A stretch of 64,000 nt of DNA, taken from an uncultured Saprospiraceae bacterium (lineage in GTDB: Bacteria; Bacteroidota; Bacteroidia; Chitinophagales; Saprospiraceae). A program made the translations under genes and the position numbers. Under the pieces are notes generated by a model. The model was given only the letters and a program-made list of their open reading frames with translations, did no database searches and was not told the DNA's origin. Numbering within the stretch: position 1 is the stretch's first letter; the number at the start of each line of letters is the position of its first letter. The stretch covers positions 1-64,000 of the forward strand of contig CALSOU010000001.1 in the NCBI GenBank assembly GCA_943788055.1, written 5' to 3'. Shown here in pieces: positions 29,605 to 40,036 of the stretch.

Positions 29605-32600
29605 ATGAACATTCGATCACACATTGGGATTACAGTTGCTTTTTTATTAGTATTTGTAGTATCCTCATTTACAATAATATATCTCGCAGAACCGCCAGTT
29701 GTTGAGAATATAGAGGTCTGTGATGGTGGATCTACGGTGATTATTCCCGAGGGAAGTGGAGAGGAAGGGCAGGATCCTGTCGTTAATAGCTTTTGAAGAT
29801 TTTGATGGTGGTGGAATTGGTTACACAACTGACATGGCTTTTAATGATAGCGCTAATGACCATTTCAATCTTACTGATGGGTCAAATATATCTAATGTGT
29901 CTGGACCATATTCTTTTCAAAATGGCACAAATTTTTTCTGGGCAGCTGAAGATACAGATGATAATGGTGGAAATGGCAATGACGAGCAGGTACTTACCTT
30001 AAGTGCAGTTGATATATCAAGTTATACAGATATTCAAGTTTGTATTGATTTAGCAGCTGGAAATGAGAAAGGACCTAATGAGGGGAATTATGATGACAAT
30101 GATCATGTTTGGGTAGATTACAGTATTGACGGTGTTTCGCAAAGATCGCTGTGTTTCGAGTCAGCACTAGATGGTGATTCATTCAATTCATCTTTAAATC
30201 ATGACTTAAACTGCGATGGTGACGGAGTTGATGGTCCTCAAATACTGAATGATGCTGCAACTTTTTGTTATTCAATTCCAAATAGTGAAACTGCTGGAGC
30301 GACCGAACTCATAATAGACATCTTAGTATATATGGATGCTGGGAGTGAAGAGGTCGCCTTCGATAATATTGAGATTTTCGGTGCGCTGGAGTCGAGTGGT
30401 CCTACTACGTTTAATTTCTACGATGAATTGCCTATACCAGGAATGACTGTGCCATTAGCAGCGAACCAACTTTCGTACGATCCCATGACTACTGCAGAGA
30501 CAAGCCCAGATACCATTTGGGTTACTGCCGATGATGGTCAAATGGAGAGTGCTCCAACTCAAGTTATTATTATAGTAAATCCACTTCCAAATGCAACGTT
30601 GGTTAAAAATACAGCATATGGATGTGGTGTGATTCCAATAGAGATCGAGGCCATGCCTGCTGATGAAGGACTGTTTGGTTCTTGGTCAGGTGGATCAGGA
30701 AGCTTCGATGATGCAACTTCGGCCGTTACTGTCTACAATCCAGATGCTTCAGAGCTAAATCAGATAACTCTACTACAATGGAAAGTTGAAGGTGTTTGTG
30801 GAGTTGATTCAGTTATGGTGCCAATTTATTTAGTTGAAACTGGTGATCCAGAGTTTTCATATCAAGTAGACACAATATGTCCGGGGAATGGTTCATTGTT
30901 TCCTGTTCACGTTACAGGCGAAGATGGCATATATAGTGTCGTTGAAGGAGATTCTGACAGTATTGCTTTAGACCCAGCCACAGGAGAAGTGACGCTTAAT
31001 CAAACTGCCGAAGGGACATATACAATCAGAAATACTCTAACCGCATGCGGCAATATGATGATTACAGGTGTTGTTGATGGACCGATTCCAGGCGGATTAC
31101 CAAAAGCAATAGAACTTTACGCTGTCCAAGATATTTCAAATCTTTCTGATTATGGAGTAGGTTCTGCAAACAATGGGAATGGAACAGACGGAGAAGAATT
31201 CACCTTTGATCAAATGCAAATATCTGAGGGTACTTTTATTTATATTGCCTCGGACTCAACAGAATTTGAGGCGTTTTTTGGGTTCAAACCTGATTTTGTA
31301 AGTAATGCTGCCTTAATAAATGGTGATGATGCGATAGAGCTTTTCTGTAACGGAAATGTTATCGATGTTTTTGGAGATATAGACGTAGATGGCAGTGGGC
31401 AAACATGGGATTACCAAGATGGTTGGACTTATAGAAAAACTAATGACGAAATAAATCTTGGCGTTTTTATTGACACTCAGTGGGACTATTCAGGCGCGAA
31501 TGCGCTAGATAACGAGACCAATAACGCCACAGCAGAGTTCCCGTTTCCTGTAGGAAGCTTTACAACTTCATTTGATGGTATTTGTCCACCTGTTTTCTTC
31601 GATGATGAATTGACAATAGGTGATTTTGAGGGGCCAATGATCGTTTGTCCATCTGACATGACAATATCTTTGGATCCGGGTGATTGTGGAACAACTATCT
31701 ATCTGATGGATCCGACAGCAATGGACAATTGTAGTGATTCAATAGTATTTGTTCAGGTAGCAGGTCCCATGAATGGCGACTTTTTGGACAAAGAAAATTC
31801 TCCCTACATCGTAACTTATGAAGGGACTGAGATGAACGGTAATGTTCTGATTTGCTCTTATATGATAACAGTTGAGGAGTTTGAGACTTCAAATAATACT
31901 TTAGCATGCAATGGACAAGTGAATTTGTCTTTTGATCAAGATTGTGAAGTTTTGGTAACAGCTGACTTGCTTTTGGAAGGGAATAATTATGGATGCTATG
32001 AAGATTACACGGTTTTCGCAAGTTTGAATGGTGCTCCTGTTGGAGTAGCCGTTGATAACGATTTTGGAGATGGTCAATCGGTCATTCTTGACATTAGTTT
32101 ACTCAATCAAACGGTTGAGGTATCAGTTACTGACCTGGAAACGGGTAACAGCTGTTGGGGAACGGTATTCATCGAAGACAAGTTAGATCCTATCTTTACA
32201 GATTGCCAAGACACTACCGTGGTATGCGGTGCCAATACAGATGCCGTAGTACCTGATGTATTTGAAAATTGCGCTGTAGCGGATGTCATTTTAGACGAAA
32301 ATGAAATATTTGGTACTTGCCAAGATACTTTTTACAAGCAAATTGTCCGCACATGGATAGTAGTAGATATAAATGGAAACTCTAGTGAGTCTTGTACACA
32401 AGTCACAACCATATTAAAAGATGCACTTGAAGATTTAGTCTTTCCTCCAAATTATGATAGTCTTGAGGGTAACGAAGATGCACTTCAATGCGATAAAGAG
32501 GGGATAGACTTTGCATTGGATGCTAATGGTTTACCTTCAGCAACCCAAGTAGGTTTCATACCAGGGACAGGGGAGCCTGTGCTTGGCAACGGATGTGCAG

Positions 32601-35600
32601 AGTTGATTATTTATTATTCTGACGATGTAATTGAGACTTGTGGAACAACTTACAAAGTGCTTCGACACTGGAGCGTTGTAGATTGGTGTTCTGGTATGAC
32701 TGCTGAGCAAACTCAAATTATTAAAGTTATGGATGTTGAAGGTCCTTCATTTTCTGTACCTGAGAATGTAGTAGTACCTGTAAATACTAATTGCGAAGGT
32801 GAATATGGTCTACCGTTGATAGCTGCCCTAGACAACTGCAATGCAGCAAGTGTGACTTTTGAATCAAATCAAGGAGAGATAAGCGGTGGAGTTTTTTATG
32901 TTCAAGATCCAATTTTGGGAAGTCCTTACACGATAGACGCTGTGGGGACAGATGATTGTGGAAACAAAACTATTATACCTTTCACAATAGTTTTCGCAGA
33001 TTTAACTGCACCAATTATAAATGCTGAAACTTCACTGACTGTGAGTCTTTCTGCTGATGGTACTGCAAAGCTATTTGCGGAATCATTCGATGATGGTTCT
33101 TATGATGCTTGTACGGATGTTGGCTTTGATATCATTAGAATGGTGAATTCATGTCAAAGCGTTGATTACCTTCCACCAGCAGGAAACGATAATTACCAGT
33201 TTAATGACGTTGTTCACTTCTGTTGTAGCGATGTTGGAGAACCACAGATGGTGCAGCTAAGAGTTTGCGATGATGCAGATCAAGATGACACTTTCGGTTC
33301 TAGCGGGGACAATTGTAATTTCGTTATGGTTGAGGTACAAGTGCAAGATAAGCTACCACCGATTTTGATATGTCCTGGACCGATTGAGATTTCTTGTATC
33401 GATTTGCAGGGAATTGATCTTGAGGATGCGGATCTGCTTGATGAACTATTTGGTGAGCCATCGGTCGAATTTGCATGTGAAGCAAGTGTTACACAATCTG
33501 CTGTATCCAATGCTAATTGTGGTGCTGGTGTTATTTTTAGAACGTTCACAGCTGCAAACTCTATTAATTCAGTTTCATGCACGCAAGTGATTACCGTTTC
33601 TACAGATGCTGATAACACCCTTACTTGTGATCGAATCCAATTTGCTGACTTGAACAACAATACATACAATTGGTGTAGTGTAAATGATAATGTTAACGAC
33701 AATGATGATGATCTTCCTGCACTTCAGATAGAATGTAACGATGGTTTTGAAATTCCAGTCTTAGATATTGATATTGTTGGCTTGTGCACGGAAGTCGGTC
33801 TTGATGTTGAGGTTGATTCTTTTCAATTTGCTGGTGGTGCTTGTAAAAAGTATTTGGTACACTATGAGGTAATTGATCAATGTATATTTGATGATAATTT
33901 TGTTGATATTGTTACTGGTGAAATTGACCCTTACAATAGTAAAAATGGCTACTTCGAATTTTATATTGAAGTAGATGCATTTGATAACGAAGGGCCAATT
34001 TTTGAACCAGAGGAAATTACACACATAGCAGATTTCTGTGATTTTAGTTCGATTCCAATTTCTGCAGAGGCAACCGATGCCTGTACTAATGCGGAATACC
34101 TATCTTACCTTTATAGAGTAGATTTCAATAATGACGATGATATTGACTTCCCAGCTTCTGGTTGGGCATCTGGTAGTGATATTATTACAGGAAATAACGG
34201 CTTAGATAACCTCCCTCTTGGGAATCATAAGATATATTGGATCGTGAGTGATGGGTGTGGTAACTCAACAGCTCGTTCGCAGAATTTAACGATTCTGCCC
34301 AACGACAAGCAACCAACTCCTTATTGCAAAACTGGTTTCGTAGCTAATATTAGCGCCATGGGAATGATCAGCATCAGTGCAGAAGATTTTGATGCTGGAT
34401 CCTTTGATAATTGTGATGCTCAAGAAGACTTGAGATTTAGTTTTTCACCAGATGTAGACGATACTGAGCGTATGTATACTTGCGATGAACTTGGATTTCA
34501 ATTCATAAAGGTTTATGTCACAGATCTAGCTGGAAATCAAGACTTCTGCAGTACAACATTCCTAGTTCAAGATAATGGTAGTTTCTGTTCAAATACACTA
34601 CAAAGTGGTAGTGTGACGTCAAGTGAAGGATACACAAATAAATCTGCGGATGTTGTAATAGAAGATATAGAGCAAGGTAATGTGCATCTCTCCACTGATG
34701 AGAATGGTGCATACTTCGTCAATCCTGATGCTTATTCTGAAATTGCCACGATGCATATCGAAGATGATCAAGATATTTTGATGGGAGTAACTACGTTAGA
34801 CATCATTACCATTCAGAAGCATATTCTAGGAATCGCTCCTTTAGAATCTAATAGTTCAATTATAGCAGCGGATGTTAACAATAATGGCGTTGTATCGGGC
34901 TCTGATATTATACAAATTCGTAAAGTAATACTTGGGTATCAAGACTACTTTAAGAATAATCACTCATGGGTAGCATATCCTTCTGAATTTGATTTAGATG
35001 GCTTGGCTGATCCATTCGATTATCCTAAAACAGCTCTCGTTAGCGAGATGCAAGATTTTGACTGGACGACTATAAAGGTTGCCGATGTCAATGGATCTCA
35101 CCAGTTCAATAGCGAGAGTATTGATACAAGAACTTCGTATGAATTGGAATTTGAAATAGTCGAGGAACATGATCAGTTTATTGTGAACTTCTATGGAGAG
35201 GCAAATGAATTGGTTGGGCTTGACTTAACATTTCAAGGGATCAACAATGAAAACTTCGTTTCAATTAGCTCGAACTATTTGGATATCAATGCCGATAATG
35301 TAAAAGTTGACGAATATTTAAGAGTACTGTGGAGTCAGATATCGCATGAAGATGTCGATGGGCCATTGTTCAGTATTTCTCTTCAAGAAGCTGTTTCAAA
35401 ACTTCAGACAGGGTTAGGAAGTCAACTAGCGTACTTAGGGAAAGGAGTATTAACTGAAACATCTTCAGTTAACTTGATAAAAAGGAACAAGGTACAAGAA
35501 GAAATCTCGGGTGATGTTGCAGTTTATCCAAATCCTTTTACATCAAACGTTGCTATTGATCTTTCAGAATTGAATGATGAACTGGCTAGAATAGTTATAT

Positions 35601-35758
35601 CAGATGTATCTGGTAAAGTTGTTTCAAGTACATTGGTAAATGGGGGAGGAGTCAAAAGATTTGATGGAAGTATATTTACAGTGCCAGGATTGTACACGGT
35701 TCAGATAAAGACTTCAAATAAGGTGTTTGTCAAGAAATTAATCAAACTTGCTGACTAA
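29605..35758 (+). pseudogene. Giant multi-domain surface protein with T9SS tail, one frameshift
   Basis: The N-terminus MNIRSHIGITVAFLLVFVVS (signal/TM) and VENIEVCDGGSTVIIPEGSG are in one frame and the remaining 2000 codons in the next. Removing one A near 29784 gives ...GQDPVVIAFEDFDGGG... and 2050 residues. In order: a beta-sandwich, Cys-rich Ig/HYR-like repeats each closing on 'DxCG' motifs, a lamin-tail-like domain (about 490-640: KAIELYAVQDIS, GDDAIELFCNG), more Cys-rich repeats, a dockerin-like Ca2+ pair (DIITIQKHILGI and ADVNNNGVVSGSDIIQIRK), and the type A sorting tail VYPNPFTSNVAIDLS. A Saprospiria-style adhesin or surface structural protein; the ligand is unknown. Confidence 0.8.
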
Positions 35759-35787
35759 GTAATTACATCTACAGCAAGAGAGTAAAT

Positions 35788-35820
35788 GAGAGGCAATCGC
35801 ACAGCGATTGCCTCTTTTAT
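35788..35820 (+). terminator. Rho-independent terminator of the giant surface protein
   Basis: GAGAGGCAATCGC / GCGATTGCCTCTTTT with loop ACA, followed by TTTTAT, 30 bases past the stop codon. Confidence 0.9.
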
Positions 35821-35996
35821 GTGCCATGCATACCATATACTAGTAGGGTTTGAGTCGCGAGCGAGGCTGTTGACGGGAATTACTAGCTTCTAGGTAGTGC
35901 TTTAAGCCAAAACATTGATTGTAATTTTAGTCACTTTGCGATGGAGAAAATACGGAATTAGTACCCTGCTAAATATTATACAAGTCGCATATTAGC

Positions 35997-36004
35997 TATT
36001 TTTG
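35997..36004 (+). promoter_or_regulatory. Bacteroidota -7 box upstream of the nucleoside transporter
   Basis: TATTTTTG, an exact TAnnTTTG match, 50 bases before ATG 36054. Confidence 0.35.
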
Positions 36005-36053
36005 CCGCGTTACGAATAATTTATCTATTTTGCGTCAACAAAGGAATTAAACC

Positions 36054-37352
36054 ATGAGTTTTGGTATGTCACTAGCGCGAGGCGCACTAGCTATCGCAGT
36101 ATTACTAGGTATTTGTGTGTTGTTGAGCAACAATAGAAAACGAATAGATTGGAAGCTAGTCGGCATAGGAATGGGCTTTCAACTGACGCTTGCGCTTTTG
36201 CTATTGAAGGTTCCATTGGTGAATCTCTTCTTCGATAAAGTAGCCAAAATTTTTACAAAGGTTTTAAACGTAAGTGAAGCAGGTGCTGAATTCATGTTTG
36301 GTAATCTAGTGACCGACCTAAATGCATTTGGTTATATTTTTGCCTTTAAGGTTTTGCCCACGATCGTGTTTTTCTCTGCACTTACTGCAATTCTATACTA
36401 TCTAGGGATACTTCAATTAGTTGTCAAAGGAATGGCTTGGGTTATGTCTCGCACCATGGGGCTTAGTGGTCCAGAATCATTGGCGACAGCTGCTAATGTG
36501 TTTATCGGACAGACTGAAGCTCCGTTGGTGGTTAAACCCTATTTGGAAGGTATGTCGAGGTCTGAGTTACTTTGTTTGATGACAGGAGGAATGGCAACCA
36601 TCGCAGGGGGCGTTTTTGCGGCCTATGTTGGCTTTCTAGGAGGAGGTGATCCCGAAATGGAGCTTTTCTATGCAAAGCATTTAATAACAGCAAGTTTAAT
36701 CTCGGCTCCCGCGGCCATTGTAGCCTCCAAGATTATATTTCCAGAATCGCTAGAGAATAAAGAAAACAAGGAGCTAAGAATGCAAAAGCCAGATTATCAC
36801 AATCTGCTTGATGCAATTTCAAAAGGTACTAGTGACGGCCTAAAACTCGCAGTAAATGTTGCTGTAATGCTTGTAGTTTTCACAGCACTTATTGCATTGG
36901 TTAATAAGATATTGATGTTTCTAAGTCCAGAAGTAATTGATTCTTGGATTGTTGAAAGTACTGGTGGTCGATATGAAGGTCTAAATTTCACTTATATTAT
37001 GGGTGTGATATTTGCACCTTTTGCTTGGCTACTTGGAACACCAAATACAGATGTGCTCTACGTAGGTCAACTTTTAGGTCAGAAGACTATGATTAATGAA
37101 TTTGTAGCCTACGCTGAACTTGATAATCTTAGACAAGCAGGTGTTGAGCTAGAGAGAAAATCTCTCTTGATTGCTACATATGCCTTGTGTGGTTTTGCTA
37201 ATTTTGCTTCTATTGGAATACAAATTGGAGGAATCGGCGCTATTGCACCAGGTCAGCGAAAAGCATTGACGGAGCTTGGATTAAAAGCTTTAATAGCAGG
37301 TACAATCGCCTGTTTTTTAACTGCCGCAATCGCAGGAATAATTGCTAACTAA
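36054..37352 (+). CDS. CNT family concentrative nucleoside transporter
   Basis: A 432-residue inner-membrane nucleoside symporter (NupC type). It has about ten hydrophobic segments: an N-terminal helix pair, the 'gate' stretch ALTAILYYLGILQLVVKGMA, NVFIGQTEAPLVVKPYLEGM (substrate/cation-binding HP1 region), ATIAGGVFAAYVGFLGGGDP, and a C-terminal FANFASIGIQIGGIGAIAPG. The last codon overlaps the uridine kinase start (TAATG), so uptake and phosphorylation of pyrimidine nucleosides are coupled in one operon. Confidence 0.95.
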   Translation: MSFGMSLARGALAIAVLLGICVLLSNNRKRIDWKLVGIGMGFQLTLALLLLKVPLVNLFFDKVAKIFTKVLNVSEAGAEFMFGNLVTDLNAFGYIFAFKVLPTIVFFSALTAILYYLGILQLVVKGMAWVMSRTMGLSGPESLATAANVFIGQTEAPLVVKPYLEGMSRSELLCLMTGGMATIAGGVFAAYVGFLGGGDPEMELFYAKHLITASLISAPAAIVASKIIFPESLENKENKELRMQKPDYHNLLDAISKGTSDGLKLAVNVAVMLVVFTALIALVNKILMFLSPEVIDSWIVESTGGRYEGLNFTYIMGVIFAPFAWLLGTPNTDVLYVGQLLGQKTMINEFVAYAELDNLRQAGVELERKSLLIATYALCGFANFASIGIQIGGIGAIAPGQRKALTELGLKALIAGTIACFLTAAIAGIIAN

Positions 37353-37972
37353 TGAAGAAGCCTTTTATCATAGGAATTACTGGAGGTAGTGGATCTGGTA
37401 AAACAAGTATCATAAAGCTTTTACGTGAGAAGTTTTCAGAGGATGAATTATGCTTGATTTCGCAGGATAATTACTATTTGGATCGAACTCAGCAGCTACA
37501 AGATGCAAACGGAGTAACCAATTTTGACCTTCCTACCTGCCTCAATGAAAAGCAATTTTTGCAAGACATACGAACTCTAATGGAAGGTAAGTCAATTGAA
37601 TTTACCGAGTATACATTTAATAATGACCTACGGGAATCCAGAGTTATAAAAATAGATAGTGCTCCAATTATTGTTGTGGAAGGTCTATTTGTTTTTTACT
37701 ATGAAGAGATGCGTAAACTGATGGATTTAAAAGTCTACGTTGATGCTTCAGATATTGTCAAGTTAAAAAGAAGAATACAGCGTGATCAAGTTGAGCGGAA
37801 CTATCCAATTGATGATGTCTTGTATCGATATGAGTATCACGTTACACCAGCTTATCAGAACTATATACTTCCTTTCAAAAGACAAGCTGATATTATCATT
37901 AACAATGAGTATAAGTTCGACAACGCCGTCCAAATGATCGAAGGTTTCATAAGATCAAAAATAAATGAATGA
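37352..37972 (+). CDS. udk: Uridine kinase
   Basis: A 206-residue P-loop kinase, phosphorylating uridine/cytidine with ATP or GTP to salvage pyrimidines. P-loop GITGGSGSGKTS at the N-terminus, SQDNYYLDRT (catalytic Asp), NFDLPTCLNEKQF, VEGLFVFYYEEM, and the RRIQRD lid. It is translationally coupled to the nucleoside transporter and faces the RidA gene. Confidence 0.95.
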   Translation: MKKPFIIGITGGSGSGKTSIIKLLREKFSEDELCLISQDNYYLDRTQQLQDANGVTNFDLPTCLNEKQFLQDIRTLMEGKSIEFTEYTFNNDLRESRVIKIDSAPIIVVEGLFVFYYEEMRKLMDLKVYVDASDIVKLKRRIQRDQVERNYPIDDVLYRYEYHVTPAYQNYILPFKRQADIIINNEYKFDNAVQMIEGFIRSKINE

Positions 37973-37993
37973 TCTAGTCGGCATCAAAGAGAA

Positions 37994-38395
37994 TTATTCG
38001 ATCACTTCACGCATAACTGCTGAAAACTCAATCTCAACTAGTAAGCGTGGGTCTATTAATCTACTAACTTCTACAAGGGTAGTTACGGGATAGATTCCAC
38101 GGAAGCAATCTCCATGAGCCTTTCCTACAGTTTCCCAATCTTCAATATTGGTTACGTAGATTCTTGTTCTGATTACATCACTTAGATCAGCGCCAAGTTC
38201 GTTAAGAGCTTCTTCCGCCTTTCGGATGATGAACAGAGTCTGCTCGTAGGGATCGTTTTCACCCACAAATTCACCTTGCTTATTCACTGCCGTAGTACCA
38301 GCAACTTCTATTACATTTCCTACTTGGACTGCTCTTGAGTATGCAACAATATCTTCCCATTGTACACCAGATCTAACTCGTTTTCTATTTGGCAT
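37994..38395 (-). CDS. RidA/YjgF family enamine/imine deaminase
   Basis: A 133-residue RidA-like protein. Visible: the N-terminal NRKRVRSGVQWEDIVAYSRA, AGTTAVNKQGEF, QTLFIIRKAEEALNELGADLSDVIRTRIYVT... (long helix), and TTLVEVSRLIDPRLLVEIEF containing the family Arg-x-x-x-x-x-x-x-x-x-Glu pair near the C-terminus. It hydrolyses reactive enamines/imines from PLP enzymes such as threonine dehydratase. The second family subgroup (Rid7-like) is possible. Confidence 0.88.
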   Translation of the reverse strand: MPNRKRVRSGVQWEDIVAYSRAVQVGNVIEVAGTTAVNKQGEFVGENDPYEQTLFIIRKAEEALNELGADLSDVIRTRIYVTNIEDWETVGKAHGDCFRGIYPVTTLVEVSRLIDPRLLVEIEFSAVMREVIE

Positions 38396-38438
38396 GTTCT
38401 TTTTTCGTTTTGATTGTTTCCCACTATTTCTAAACGTC

Positions 38439-38954
38439 TTAAATCCTATTAGCCATATACATTTTTCGTGAAATCTGGAAATAAATTGTTTCGCCTATTT
38501 CGGAATCTATTTCTGTTTTCCAATGCAATAAAGATAACTTCTTAAATACTGTTATTAAGGCTAGATTATTGACGTTTGATCGAGCAATAATGCGATTCAG
38601 TTCTAGATTTTCAAAAGCATATTTGAGGCATGCATTTGATGCCTCTGTCGCATAGTCTTTGTTCCAAAATCTCCTTTGGAATCTAAACCCAAGATCCACA
38701 TGTCCAAAGGTGTTCTTACGGAGCCCACACCAACCAGTCCACGTATTATTTTCCTTTGTCCTAACGCTCCATCTACTAAAGCCATGTTTTTCATAGCTAT
38801 CATATTCCTGCAAAAACTATCTTGCTGAGTTGATATTTCTGAAAGCTTGATCACCAGTGTATCTTAAGACTTCCTTGTCAGAGTTGACCTCATAGAATTC
38901 TTTTGCAATATTAGGTGAAAATTCTGTGAGTCATAGACGTTCCGTTTCGAACAT
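38439..38954 (-). pseudogene. GNAT acetyltransferase broken by two nonsense codons
   Basis: Read in one frame from ATG 38954: MFETERL-stop-LTEFSPNIAKEFYEV...VLRYTGDQAFRNINSAR-stop-FLQEYDSYEKHGFSRW...GWCGLR...YATEASNACLKYAFENLELNRIIA... It aligns with RimJ/RimL-type N-acetyltransferases throughout. The stops are TGA (38931-38933, where Arg CGA is expected) and TAG (38817-38819, where Lys is expected). No base needs adding or removing. These are point mutations in an otherwise normal protein, so a genuinely decayed gene (or reassigned stops, unlikely here). Confidence 0.8.
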
Positions 38955-38996
38955 CACATTGCTGCTAGACAGTGGCATGATAAACTAACTTTCCTG

Positions 38997-39281
38997 TTAT
39001 AAGATGCCTTCTACCATAGGTACGTCGTCATCGTCTTCTGTTGAAAGGTCCAACAAATGCATTAAATTATCTCCCAGGTCAAGAAATACTCGATCTACTT
39101 TCTTTAAAAAGGCTGATGTAACCAGGGCTATGACGTCTGAAGCATTTTGAATCTTATCGCTTTCACGAAGTTTATACGATTGCTCTATAGCATCGGACTC
39201 TATTTTCAATGTAAATCTTCCCATGTTTTGTAAAATGCTAATCTTGTAACTTGGGTGTGGTACTTCGCCGACTATTCTCAT
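38997..39281 (-). CDS. Small conserved-looking protein of unknown function
   Basis: 94 residues, MRIVGEVPHPSYKISILQNM, then a GRFTLKIESDAIEQSYKLRE strand, a helix with SDVIALVTSAFLKKVDRVFL and an acidic C-terminal tail (STEDDDDVPMVEGIL). No signal or TM. It overlaps the end of the DUF2520 gene by four bases (ATGA), so it is part of that operon. I do not recognise a family; a small ferredoxin-like or DNA/RNA-binding protein is possible. Confidence 0.65.
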   Translation of the reverse strand: MRIVGEVPHPSYKISILQNMGRFTLKIESDAIEQSYKLRESDKIQNASDVIALVTSAFLKKVDRVFLDLGDNLMHLLDLSTEDDDDVPMVEGIL

Positions 39282-40036
39282 TTATTGAATTTTATAATGT
39301 TTTGGCTAATGAGTTTGTACATTTCTTTGATCCTGTTGTCTTTGATTAAATCAATGTGACGATCCATTGTCCTGTAATCCTCTCTAATTGCTGGTCCAGT
39401 CTGTTTCTCTTTCGCAATTCCTCTATTCCAATTTTGGGTACTTTGTTGAATGATAGGAAGAAGAATTTTTAGGTCTAAGTCATGCTGTTCAACTATTTCA
39501 AATGCTTGTGACATCATGAAATTGGCAAAGTTGTTGGCAAAGACCGCCGCTACATGAAGTTGTGCTCTTTCTTCATCGGTTACCTGATATATTTTCCAAG
39601 TAAGATCAAGTGCAAGAGTTCTTAAAGAGCTAATCACCTCATCATCTGATGACGTAATAAGAAATGGTATTTTCTTAAGACTTAGCCTTCGTTTATGTGA
39701 AAAGCTGTAAAGAGGGTAAAGTATACCATACTTTTCATGACCATTAAGAGCAGTCGAAGGTATAGCACCCGAAGTATGCAGAACGATCCGTGATGAATCT
39801 GGCTTGATTTGGCTGGATACCTTTTCAATTTGATCGTCGTTAACAGCGATCAGAATTACATCCGTTTGTGGTAAGATAGAAAGGTCAGTAATAAATATAC
39901 TATCGTATTTTTTTGCTAGCGGTTTTCCTGTTTTGGAGTTTCGGCTGTGCACAAAGTCAATTTTATGACCTGCATTAAAAAGCCCCCTTGATAACTGAAA
40001 GGCAACATTCCCCGAACCGATTATTCCAATGTTCAT
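39278..40036 (-). CDS. Rossmann-like and DUF2520 domain protein
   Basis: 252 residues. An N-terminal NAD(P)-binding Rossmann domain with GIIGSGNVAFQLSRGLFNAG and a ProC-like IAVNDDQIEKV, then a C-terminal DUF2520 helical domain (HVAAVFANNFANFMMSQAFE ... TGPAIREDYRTMDRH). A putative pyrroline-5-carboxylate-reductase-like oxidoreductase with unknown substrate. It overlaps the cytochrome biogenesis gene by 4 bases, on the same strand. Confidence 0.88.
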   Translation of the reverse strand: MNIGIIGSGNVAFQLSRGLFNAGHKIDFVHSRNSKTGKPLAKKYDSIFITDLSILPQTDVILIAVNDDQIEKVSSQIKPDSSRIVLHTSGAIPSTALNGHEKYGILYPLYSFSHKRRLSLKKIPFLITSSDDEVISSLRTLALDLTWKIYQVTDEERAQLHVAAVFANNFANFMMSQAFEIVEQHDLDLKILLPIIQQSTQNWNRGIAKEKQTGPAIREDYRTMDRHIDLIKDNRIKEMYKLISQNIIKFNK

